DNA of 64,000 nt, from contig BCHX01000006.1 in NCBI GenBank assembly GCA_001599755.1, forward strand, positions 1,785,336 to 1,849,335, read 5' to 3'. This DNA is from Gliomastix tumulicola (lineage: Eukaryota; Ascomycota; Sordariomycetes; Hypocreales; Bionectriaceae). Positions 20,212 through 29,933 of the stretch are shown piece by piece (the stretch's first letter is position 1; each line of letters starts with the position of its first letter). The notes beneath the pieces were generated by a model that made no database searches, was not told the DNA's origin, and was given only the letters and a program-made list of their open reading frames with translations. The position numbers were made by a program, and so were the translations under genes.

Positions 20212-22091
20212 ATGGCGCCCAGGACGAGGGTCACGCAGATGCTGAGGGCGAGGGCGCCCGTCAAAACGCCCGTCAGACCTGTCGCCCTCTCTCACCCCCT
20301 TCTCAGCCTGCAGAACGCTACCGGCAACAAGAGATGCCTGACCGCCTCAGCACCGCGTTTTCTCAACCATTCGGCGGTCCTTCGGGCGAAATTGACGGCT
20401 GACATGTACCCCGACCTGAAGCGCGATACGAGGTTTGGGCAATTGACACCAGAGCATGTGGCTTACTTCAAGGAGCTGCTCGGGTCTCCCTCGGCTGTTA
20501 TTGACGGTGTTAATGCAGATGCGGCTGAGGATATTGAGCCCTTCAACGAGGACTGGCTGCACAAGTACAAGGGTCAGTGTCGACTCGTATTGAAGCCGGC
20601 GTCGACGGAGGAGGTGAGCCGCATCCTCAAGTACTGCAACGAGCATAAGCTTGCGGTGGTGCCGCAGGGTGGTAATACTGGCCTCGTTGGCGGCTCTGTC
20701 CCGGTCTTTGATGAGATAGTCATCAACATGAGCCGGATGAATCAGATTCATTCGTTCGACGAGGTCAGTGGGTCGTTGGTTGTCGACGCCGGGTGCATTC
20801 TGGAGGTGGTGGACCAACATCTTGCCTCAAAGGGATACATCTTTCCCCTCGATCTCGGCGCAAAAGGATCCTGCCACATCGGGGGCAATGTCGCGACGAA
20901 TGCCGGTGGCCTACGGCTACTGAGATACGGAAGCTTGCACGGCAACGTGTTGGGATTGGAAGTGGTGATGCCTGATGGGACTGTCATGAACGACCTCTGC
21001 AAGCTCCGCAAAAACAACACCGGCTTCGACCTGAAGCAGCTTCACATCGGAGCCGAGGGGACCATTGGTATCATTACCAAGATCTCGGTACAGTGCCCCA
21101 AGCGCTCTTCGGCAGTCAATGTGGCGTTCTTCGGCCTCGAATCCTTCGAAAAGGTCCAGCAAGCGTTCAAGGAGGCGAAGCACCAGCTCTCCGAGATCCT
21201 CTCAGCCTTTGAGTTGATGGACTCCAAGAGCCAGGATCTCGTTCAGCTGGTCAGGGGTGGCAGCAAGCCCCTGGAGGATGACCATCCCTTCTACTGTCTC
21301 ATCGAGACAAGTGGCTCCAATGGGGATCACGATTATGAGAAGCTGGAAAAGTTCCTCGAGGACGTCATGACCAAGGAGATCATCACGGACGGTGTCGTGG
21401 CGCAGGACGAGACGCAGCTCAAGGCGCTCTGGAGCTGGCGCGAGGGTGTGCCGGAGTGTCTCGGCCACTGGGGCGGCACGTACAAGTATGACGTCTCCAT
21501 CCCCATCTCTGACATGTACCAGCTCGTGGACGACGTGCAGGTGCGCATGGAGGAGGCTGGCCTGGTGGGGGAGTCTGACGAGCATCCCGTCGTGGGGGTC
21601 TGTGGCTATGGACACATGGGCGACTCGAACCTGCACCTCAACATCCCCGTCAGACGGTATGACCCGGCCATCGAGGCTGTCCTGGAGCCCTTTGTGTACG
21701 AATGGATCGCGGAGCGCAGTGGCAGCATCAGCGCAGAGCACGGTCTGGGCATCGCCAAGAAGAAGTTCATTGGGTACAGCCGGGATGAGACGATAATTGG
21801 GCTGATGAAGCAGATCAAGGATTTGTATGATCCGGTAAGTGTCACCAGGCAGAGCTCCCTTGGGGCCTGTCTTCCCGCCTTTTCCCATGCAGCCTCTCTC
21901 CCCGTCTTCCTCTCCCTCTCCCTCTCTTCCGCCTTTCATATCTTTGACGCACCTTTTGTTACGTTTGCCCCCGTCCAATCTCCACTCAATTAGCCCTTGC
22001 ATCCCCTAGAGGACCTTGCTGCGCTATTGCTGCTTGGATGCTGACGCGAGATCCCTAGAACGGCATAATGAACCCATACAAGTACATCTAG
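20212..22091 (+). CDS. DLD2: FAD-linked D-2-hydroxyglutarate / D-lactate dehydrogenase
   Basis: Mitochondrial flavoenzyme oxidising D-2-hydroxyglutarate (and D-lactate), related to yeast Dld2 and human D2HGDH. The exons are 20212-21834 and 22059-22091; product 551 aa. The N-terminal about 60 residues are Arg-rich, fitting import. The PCMH-type FAD domain has the loop VVPQGGNTGLVGGSVPV (about residues 150-165) and CHIGGNVATNAGG. The C-terminal FAD-oxidase domain has GHMGDSNLHLN (about 466-476) and SAEHGLGIAKK, which carry the metal/substrate His residues. The last exon is only 33 nt and encodes the conserved tail NGIMNPYKYI, reached across a 224-nt intron with a GCTGAC branch site. Without that splice the frame runs on to 21993 with an unrelated tail. 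Confidence 0.92.
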
Positions 22092-24080
22092 ATGGTTTTT
22101 GCAGGGCCATTCCGGAACCCCAAAGGAACCAGGCATCGTCAGTTTTTTTGCTTAGTATTCATTTGTTCTTGGTAGCTTATTCTGTATTCATGCCGTCGGT
22201 TATGCGACTTGGCGGACAAAACCTCCTGTTTGGCTCCTGTTGGTTATTGGAGCCGAGATGACGGGTCGGCTCTTTTCACGAGGTCTGAACAGACGTGTAT
22301 TCAATTTGCGAGATGAAAAAGTTTTTTCCCGCCGTCACTGCCGAATTTGATAGTAGAGACATTGGGTCAATTGGAGTTCAATCAGCCCATGCTTCCGCCA
22401 TTTGTCATCGCGTGAAGCTGACACTCGCGCTCACTTCCTTCTGCACGTATGACCATGACCACCAAGTACGGATCGCACATGGCAAACAAATGGCACACCA
22501 GCGCGCGCACTACAGAATGGCGGCCTGAAATCGAGACGGCCACAGTCCGGTATTTTTCCTTTTTTCTACTTGCGTGTTCCAAGTTCCGTAAGGCTTGCTC
22601 TTTATTTTATTAAGGAGGAGGGGCGTGTATTTAAGCAGCCACTGGGAAAGCGTGGACTCGTCAATTGATGACGGGAAGGAACTAAACAGAAACCTGGGCG
22701 TGGGAAGGAACCACCCAAACCACCCATGCCATGGTTCTGGGATGGGGCTTCCTTTTCTGCTATCGCCAGGGGCCCTCGGAGCAATTACAACCAAGGTCAA
22801 GGAAGGCACGACATGAGTACCTTACCTCGTACCTGCCGCGCAAAGCTGCTTCCCTGTCCGAGGCATCAGTCCGTCCAGCATTTTCCTCTCCAGAGCTATT
22901 GCCATTATCTCCGTTTGATTTCTGCCTGTCACAACTGCTCCCCGCCTCAGCCTCAATTGAATGACGCTTTCATCCACGAATTCCATGGCGGCGCACGCGC
23001 GCCTCGAAGGCAAGCCTCAGCCCCGTGCATCATCATCGTCATCTTCATAATCAGCATCATCATAGGGCTGCATACTATACCCTTCCCGCACAGGAACGAC
23101 GAGACACGAGCTACCCTCCAAGATCCTTCCCTCCCCAATTGGCAATAAGCATCCGGGAGCTTGCTTCGGCCTCACCGCCATGGGGCCCGGGTACAATTCA
23201 GCTCATCTGTTAGTCTGGCCAATCACCGCGCGCCATGCACTATTCCCTGTCAGCCCTACCATGACATGCCAAATGGCCTCCCCGGCTAGTTCGACTGCAA
23301 GCTTCCCGCACGCGAGCACCATGATCCATCTCGTCACACGGTTGTCTTCTCCGCCCTCACCATCGGATCTTTTGGTGGCCAGTTTCTGGCCCAAAACAAG
23401 CTGCAATTTGGCTGAGCCCGAGCCAGAGGATTCCAGAATCGACGTCCAGGATGCTAGCGAAATGGCTTAGGATCCGAGCTGAGGAGTACGTAAGACCTAT
23501 GCTTGCCTCCGGTGCCCATCCTGTCCCGGGTCTCTACAAGGCTGGGTGTGCGAGACTCCCCCCCGTTCTCGCCTGCCATTCGTCAGCGTTGACGTCCTCC
23601 GACCCTGGGCCCCGTGGGTAGCTCGAGATGCGGAATCATAAGGTATTATGTGATGGACGAGGGCTTAGGCGGTGCCATGACCAAGAGATGCAGCCCTACC
23701 GCGCTACGGGGACTCCCACTCCCTCGCCCCTACATACCTGCGTAGTGTCCCGTTCCCTCTGGCTCGCCCCCCGTGCGACTTGCAGCTTGCAACTCGCCCC
23801 TCCTTCCGTGGCCCCCCTGTTTCTCCCCCCTGGAGTTGTGTGTGGGCGGTGGAAACAAGAGTTGGGGAGATATGATGTTCTAAACCTTTTTGTTGCTGCC
23901 CGCTGCCGGCTCTGGACATTACTTGCTACGACAACTGCTGTGATAAGTACAGCATCTCGTGCCATATAATTCTCCATGCCGCCCCGTGGCAGCAGCACTG
24001 TCCCACGACAGGTTACCCATGAGTGATTCGAGTCCTTCAACGATTCACGGTGCCCCCTTACGAACCGAAGAAAAGTCAAC
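22092..24080. other. gene-poor region upstream of the Zn2Cys6 regulator
   Basis: About 2 kb. Several short ORFs exist on both strands, but none shows a recognisable motif or a consistent splice model. I see no mobile element or clear repeat. It presumably holds the dehydrogenase 3' UTR and the regulator's promoter. Confidence 0.5.
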
Positions 24081-25800
24081 ATGGTCGGCGTCCCGGGCAA
24101 GTACAAAGGCTGCGAGACATGCAGGCGGAGAAGGGTCAAGGTCAGCTCACAACAAAACCCTTCCGATCTTGGGCTGATGGATGCTCGTCGACAACTCGTC
24201 GCCACTAACACGAAGCGGTATCGTCTCTGACAGTGCACCAACGAGCGCCCCTACTGCCACAAATGCATCTCTACCGGAAGACAGTGTGAGGGGTATGAGC
24301 GAGAGATGGTCTTCATCACCGGAACGCCTGAGAACAAAGGTCGTGTTGCATCACATCCGAGAAAGGGCACGCCAAGCATGCCGTCATCGTCATCGAGCAA
24401 GTCACCGAGACCGAGCACTGAGCCAGAGACGTCGACAACGAAGCCGGAACGAGTCCTCGATCTCGTGCCTGCCCAACCCCTGACCTCGGCCTGGGAAGAC
24501 TACATTACTCTCTCGAGCAATGAAGACGAACACCATACCCTAACGACGGCACTGCAGGTGCCCCTCGGGGCCGTCATCCGGCAGACTACCGATAGTCCCA
24601 ACACAGAACCCTTCAGTATCGTCCTCCCGCCCTATACCCCACTCGACCTTTCACCAAACGTGAATATTGGGAATTTTGCCGCGGGGGGCCAGTGCCTAGT
24701 GCATGTGCCACCCTCAGACGATTCCGGAGGCTCCTCCGAGTGCTTCTGTGTTTTTCTCTTCGAGGTAGGGCACCTACTCGACCGTTCGGTAGTTTCGGAG
24801 AGCCACACCGACTGATACCCTTCCCAGCATGCCCCAGTGGCAACTCAAGATGCGACCTCGCTGCCTCAGCCTCCGGATACGATCAGCTCTCTCGGACCGA
24901 ATCATTTCAAGGCGTTCCCTAACCACCACTTCTTTGCTAGGGTTTACAGGCCGCTCAAGGTAACTCTGTCCTAAATCTCGTTGCTAACCAGAGGACCAGG
25001 TGATGTGCTAACCTCATGTGCAGTTGAGCTTCGCCCTGCTAAATAAGCAGCCGACCTTCGTCTCCGATACGGCATGGACTACGATCCCCTGGGAGTGGCA
25101 CCCGAAGGCCCTCCTGGATCATCTACTCGACATTATGTCACAGCTTCCCGGCATCTTCGAGCAAACGGACCGCCTGCTTCCATATCAAGCTACACTTGCC
25201 CGTCGACAAGAAGCTCAGGATCTGCTCTCGTTGTGTATTGGGCTGGAGACACAGCTCGAGCATTGGCTTGCAATGGTTGATACTCAACGCACGCCCGAGA
25301 AGCCCTTCAGTTATTGGGCTGAGGAGCTGACTTCCCCGGGTAGTGCTATCCCCTTTTCCTACTCACTCTTATTCAGTGACAACATGACCGGCATCATGTT
25401 CCTGTACTATTGGATGGCACTGATCCTGCTCCACAAGTACATCGAGAGTCTTCACCGGATAATTTTCCAACCCGTTATCGACGCCTACCCGAACCTTTGG
25501 CCGGACTTGCCACCCAGCCTGCAGATCGATGTTGCACGATATCAGCAGACCAGAGAGTTGGCGGCTAACATTTGCCGAAGCCTGGACGCGACTCTAGAGG
25601 GCACTTCTCAGCCAGACATACTGGTGGCACCCATGACGGTGGCCCTCGACCTTTACAGAGAGATCAATGCAACTTCGTCACAGGATGGGCTACTCGAGAT
25701 GATGTGGCTTGACGCATTCCGGGGGAGGCTGGTTGCCAAGGGCCAGTACGTGGCGTCGGTGCTTCAGGGCAACCGTTGGCTTGAGCTCGCCAAGTACTAA
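24081..25800 (+). CDS. Zn2Cys6 transcription factor
   Basis: Fungal binuclear-cluster transcription factor; target genes unknown. Four exons: 24081-24140, 24234-24764, 24828-24959 and 25024-25800; introns 93, 63 and 64 nt with good branch sites; product 499 aa. The zinc cluster is at residues 11-38 with spacing C-x2-C-x6-C-x6-C-x2-C-x6-C (C11, C14, C21, C28, C31, C38), preceded by KYKG and rich in Arg (CRRRRVKC). The first intron falls between Lys20 and Cys21, inside the cluster. A Ser/Pro-rich linker follows, then a helical C-terminal region of the kind called fungal-specific factor domain. It is unusually well spliced for a 500-residue protein. No adjacent metabolic cluster is seen that it might control. 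Confidence 0.88.
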
Positions 25801-27703
25801 GAGCATGATTTGGGATGACAAGGATCGCCGGCCGATCTGAATTGGCAGGGGCATTATTACGTGTTGGATAGACCATAGAGTACCGGCAAGAAAAATTGGT
25901 GTGTGTCATTATCGGAAGACCGGACTGTTTGAGTATCATGATTAGGTCCGAGGCTGGGACTCGCAGAAGGATAGCTGGCATACCTCCTCGAAATAGTAAT
26001 TCACGAACCTGAACCCACGATGCTCCAGGTCCGTGTAGCGTGCAATGAGAACATCGGCTTCGAGCTATTTGCCTATCTAGGAAACTTGTACGTCGGCGTC
26101 TCGTCGGCCGTGACGGCCATCTGCGATTCTAGAAGTTCTACAAGGGATCCTTGACGAGGTCTGCACACTGCCGTTCGGCTGCCGTCGCAAAGGAGGTCGC
26201 AGGGGGTGCGGTCACTGCGGTGTACAGGGCTGGGCACGACATATCGGCCGAGTTTGTTTCAGGCCTCTGTTCCTTTCTCCAGTGTGTAAGGGTTCACCCA
26301 AAACAAAATAAGTCCCGTTCGAGGTAGTCGTGTGGCTGGTAAGCTGAGCTAGTCGCGACCGGCGTCACATGCTGCAGGTCTGCAAGATTGATGCATGCAG
26401 CAAGCGGAAGCACGTTTTGATGAGGATCATCATTGCGAAAAGGGCAAGCGAGGGACTACGCTCGGGGTAGTCGATGCCCCTGTTGCATGGATCGAATCCT
26501 ATAGATCCAGGGCAGAGGTATGTACATGTTCGGCATCGCGGCCGGGTAGGAACCTCGTGGGTGCTTGGGCGAGTGACGTCGGGATCTGTGTTGGGCACAG
26601 TCCATGTGGCGCGCGGCGGCCGACGCGAACAGACGGGCGACGGACGGGTGATATGGACAGAGAGCAGTGAGTTGTGTCTTGCTAGCAGTCAATGGCCTAT
26701 GCTGCTAGATACTAGCAGTGCCTACCTGCTTAGGTAGCCGGTGCATAAGTTGGGGAGACAGGCGCCGCTTTTGCATTCCGCTTATCGCTTGTCAGGATCT
26801 TGATGCGACGGCGTGCAGCCACGCGCGCGTCTGCCAATAACCGAGTCATGTCTCCCCGGCGTTCTCGAACATCGACCGTCCAGACGGACAGGCCCTCCCG
26901 GTCGATGGGATGGAAATCAATTGTACCTAATTAGCAGGAATAAGGTATATCTTTCAAGCCCTAACGGAAGTGGCGTCCAGGGCGGCCTGGAGAGGGACAA
27001 GAACGCGTATTTCAGCCCCCCGGACCGGCCCAATTGATGTAGCCCGCCGTTTCCGGCGCCCGCAAAGAAGAGCGTGAATCCCGTTCGACCCTTATTCGAC
27101 TGCACTTATTAATATGCATCGTCAAAACAGAAGGGGGCCGTATGTAGACACCAGCGTCGGCGTACGCCGAAAAAGTGTGGAAATGCCCACCCATTTTGAC
27201 AGCCTGGGGTGTGGTCTGCTGCTGCTGCTGCTGCAGGGAGTTGCAAATTGAGCCCGGCGTGAGCGCCGCCTTTTTACCTGGACGCCGTGGGTGGTGATAT
27301 TGGAGCTGCAGATGAGACGCGACGCGGGCGAAATCCCGAACTCCACGTGAGATCCCAGGCAAGGAAGGCCGGCCATCTTACTAAGCCGACGTCTGTCGAA
27401 ACAATGTTTAGCCGGAGCCGGTGGATGACCCAATCTTGTTGAAGGTGCGTGCCTACCTTACCTACCCTGGAGTGCTGCCGTCAGCTTTCAGCCTTCCACT
27501 GGGGAAACGTCAGGCAGGCAGGCTACAGGACTGACGAAGCTAGCTAATCACAGCTTCATCAAGGCATCCCCCACTCTCCACAACGCACGACAGCACTCTC
27601 ACCCATTTGACAGACGCGAAGGAAACATTCGAGGCGACAGTACTCTTTTTCTTTTTGATTGACACATTGGTATTTATTCGCGTTACCCTCGGAACCTGCA
27701 ACA
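25801..27703. other. intergenic, Zn2Cys6 regulator / proteasome alpha4
   Basis: About 1.9 kb with no supported gene. A (CTG)n tract lies at about 27216-27234. A short open patch on the minus strand near 25984-26054 with splice-like ends was examined and not accepted as a gene. Confidence 0.5.
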
Positions 27704-28776
27704 ATGGCGTCTGGATACGACAGAGCTCTGTCGGGTATGTTCCCTGTCCCTGTGCTGCCACTCTCGAAACGTTGGAAGCTAACCATGCTTTTGCAGTCTT
27801 CAGGTTTGTGCTCACAGTGCCCCCGAAGCTCAGCAATCGGACCCCCCCTTTCTAATCTTCGCCCAGTCCCGATGGCCACGTTTTCCAGGTCGAATATGCC
27901 GGTGAAGCTGTGAAGAGAGGTGAGTCCCCCCGCTGGATCACCGCTAGAGTTCCCCCCCGGACGAAGACGAAGCTCACAACCGCCTGTTAGGAACCTGCGC
28001 CGTCGGCGTCAAGGGCAAGGATGTGGTCGTGCTCGGCTGCGAGAAGCGGTCGGCCATGAAGCTCCAGGACACGCGGATCACGCCGTCCAAGATCCAGCTG
28101 CTGGACCACCACGTCGCCCTCGCCTTCGCCGGCCTCAACGCCGACGCCCGCATCCTCGTCGACAAGGCCCGCCTTGAGGCGCAGTCGCACCGCCTCTCCG
28201 TCGAGGACCCCGTCACGATCGAATACATCACAAAGTACGTCGCCGGCGTGCAGCAGCGGTACACCCAGGCGGGTGGCGTGCGTCCCTTCGGCATCAGCAC
28301 GCTGGTGGTTGGCTTCGACCACGGCAACAAGGTGCCCCGCCTCTATCAGACTGAGCCGTCTGGTATCTACTCGGCATGGTATGTTTTTACGGATATGATG
28401 GCTACCTTCCCCCGCTCGTTCCCGCTTGCTCACACCATGACTTAGGAAAGCGAATGCCATCGGTCGCTCGAGCAAGACAGTGCGGGAGTTCCTGGAGCGC
28501 AACTACAAGGAGGACGCGGACCGAGAGGCCACCATCCGGCTGGCCATCAAGTCGCTGCTAGAGGTCGTGCAGACGGGCGCCAAGAACATCGAGATCGCGC
28601 TCATGGCCCCCGGCGCCACGATCGAGTTGCTCCCCAACGAGGAGATCGAGACGTACGTCAAGGAGATCGAGCAGGAGAAGCAGGAGGAGGCTGCCAAGAA
28701 GAAGACGGGCCGGACCCCCGGGACCGGCAGCGCCGCCATCCTGACCAGGAGCCAGGACGATTCCGCGGCGGAATAG
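27704..28776 (+). CDS. PRE6: 20S proteasome subunit alpha4 (Pre6/PSMA7)
   Basis: Structural outer-ring subunit of the 20S proteasome; alpha subunits lack the catalytic Thr. Five exons: 27704-27734, 27797-27803, 27867-27919, 27991-28378 and 28446-28776; introns 62, 63, 71 and 67 nt; product 269 aa. The spliced N-terminus reads MASGYDRALSVFSPDGH, the alpha-subunit signature needed for gate formation, followed by VEYAGEAVKRG. The body has LQDTRITPSKI, GLNADARILVDKAR and GVRPFGISTL, and the C-terminus keeps SLLEVVQTGAKNIE and a Lys/Glu-rich tail. Exon 2 is only 7 nt and supplies parts of Val-Phe-Ser; every phase fits, so I accept it. A possible poly(A) signal AATAAA is at 28947. Confidence 0.94.
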
Positions 28777-29040
28777 ATGGCGATACGTCCGTCCTTGAGA
28801 TTTGATGATAAAAAGAAACGATCTTTCGCCGTGCGAGTGTACCACAACCACCTCGGCGTTGTTTCCTGTAATGATTCATGCATCTCCTCGTCTATTGGTA
28901 TTTTGCAGGTCTTGATAGATGAAATGGAAGACCCAAGGGGTCTATAAATAAAAGATAGGTCCAGCGCCGAACACCTGCACTTCGTGATTGATCATGCTAC
29001 GTACTCATCCTCTCCTCGCCGCCCCTCCCACGCTGGTCCT

Positions 29041-29604
29041 TCACCCAAGCTTATCCGCATCGTCGGTAGGGTCGAAGATGGTCCTCCTGCCGGTCTCCTT
29101 GACGCGCTCGTCCTTGAGCATCTTGCTGTCCATGCGCACGTCCTCGCTCTCGATGGACAGGGCGGCCTTGGGCGTCTTGGCATCGATGACGAAGTGGTTA
29201 TCGCAGTGCGGGCAGTACTCGTCGCTGTCCTCGAACTCCTGGGCGTCCTTGCGGAAGCACTTCTTGCACTTCTTGCAGGCGAAGGTCATCTCGAAGGACT
29301 GCATGAGCTCGTGGGACTCCTGCTCGTGGTGGCACTGCGCGCAGTCGAACCACTTGCGGCCTGAGGTGTAGGAAGGAGTCAGTCGCTGGCTAAGGGATGT
29401 CGCTTATCTCAAAGTCTCGCTTCGATTCCATCTGTGTCGTATGCCGAAGCGATGTGGTCTGGACGTACAGCAAGGGGAGCGAATCGCCACCTGGGCGTTC
29501 AAGACGTGTTTGCTAGAATATCAGTCCCCAGTCAGCTACGAGTCACCCGAGTCTTCAGGAGGGTTCTACGGGAGCAAGCAGTCGCTCAGGGTTTCTTACC
29601 ACAT
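29041..29604 (-). CDS. CHY-type zinc finger protein
   Basis: Small zinc-binding protein of the CHY finger family, some members of which act in ubiquitin ligases or mitochondrial import; the role of this fungal group is not known to me. Coding exons: 29600-29604 (5 nt), 29469-29512 and 29041-29360; introns 87 and 108 nt; product 122 aa. The start reads MCKHVLNAQVAIRSPCC then RKWFDCAQCHHE, giving the Cys-x-His, Cys-Cys, and Cys-x2-Cys-His ligands. A second zinc-ribbon-like set follows (CKKCKKC and CPHCDNHF), then a charged tail. Only Met plus two bases are in the first coding exon; frame and residues support it, but a longer 5' end cannot be excluded. Divergent from XPB. Confidence 0.82.
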
Positions 29605-29933
29605 GGTTCAATCTTGAAAATGGCGTGTAGATTCACAGCTGCCTTCTGCTTGTCGTGTGCTAGGCTGTGGTTGCTGTACAGCCCCGCTACAATTCACCTC
29701 CCGTAGTGAATTTCGTCCTCAACTTTTAGGAGCCTCTGGTGGGGTCTAGAAGACCCCAGTCCGCTGTCATCATCACTACCAGCCCATTAGTCATCCCAAA
29801 CCAGGCAGTCAGCCTTATTTCCTCTGGCATCCACTCCCTCACGCTCTCGACTCCTCACTCTCCCACCTCATTGATATCTTTTCTTTGTCGAGGGAGAGAG
29901 AGAGAGAGAGAAGAGCTGTTGCTTCTATATACG
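29605..29933. promoter_or_regulatory. divergent promoter, CHY gene / XPB, with a GA tract
   Basis: The two start codons are 329 bp apart. A (GA)n tract at 29894-29911 lies in the probable XPB leader, 22 nt before its ATG. No clear TATA box. Confidence 0.55.

Noticed and set aside
22726..23148. 140-codon plus-strand frame upstream of the Zn2Cys6 factor
   Set aside because: Runs of Ile and His from simple CATCAT-type sequence; no motif and no splice context.
25984..26054. Exon-like patch on the minus strand (LEADVLIARYTDLEHR, then GAG before a GTATGC donor)
   Set aside because: Only 23 codons, no convincing exon on either side and no recognised family; open stretches of this size are expected by chance.
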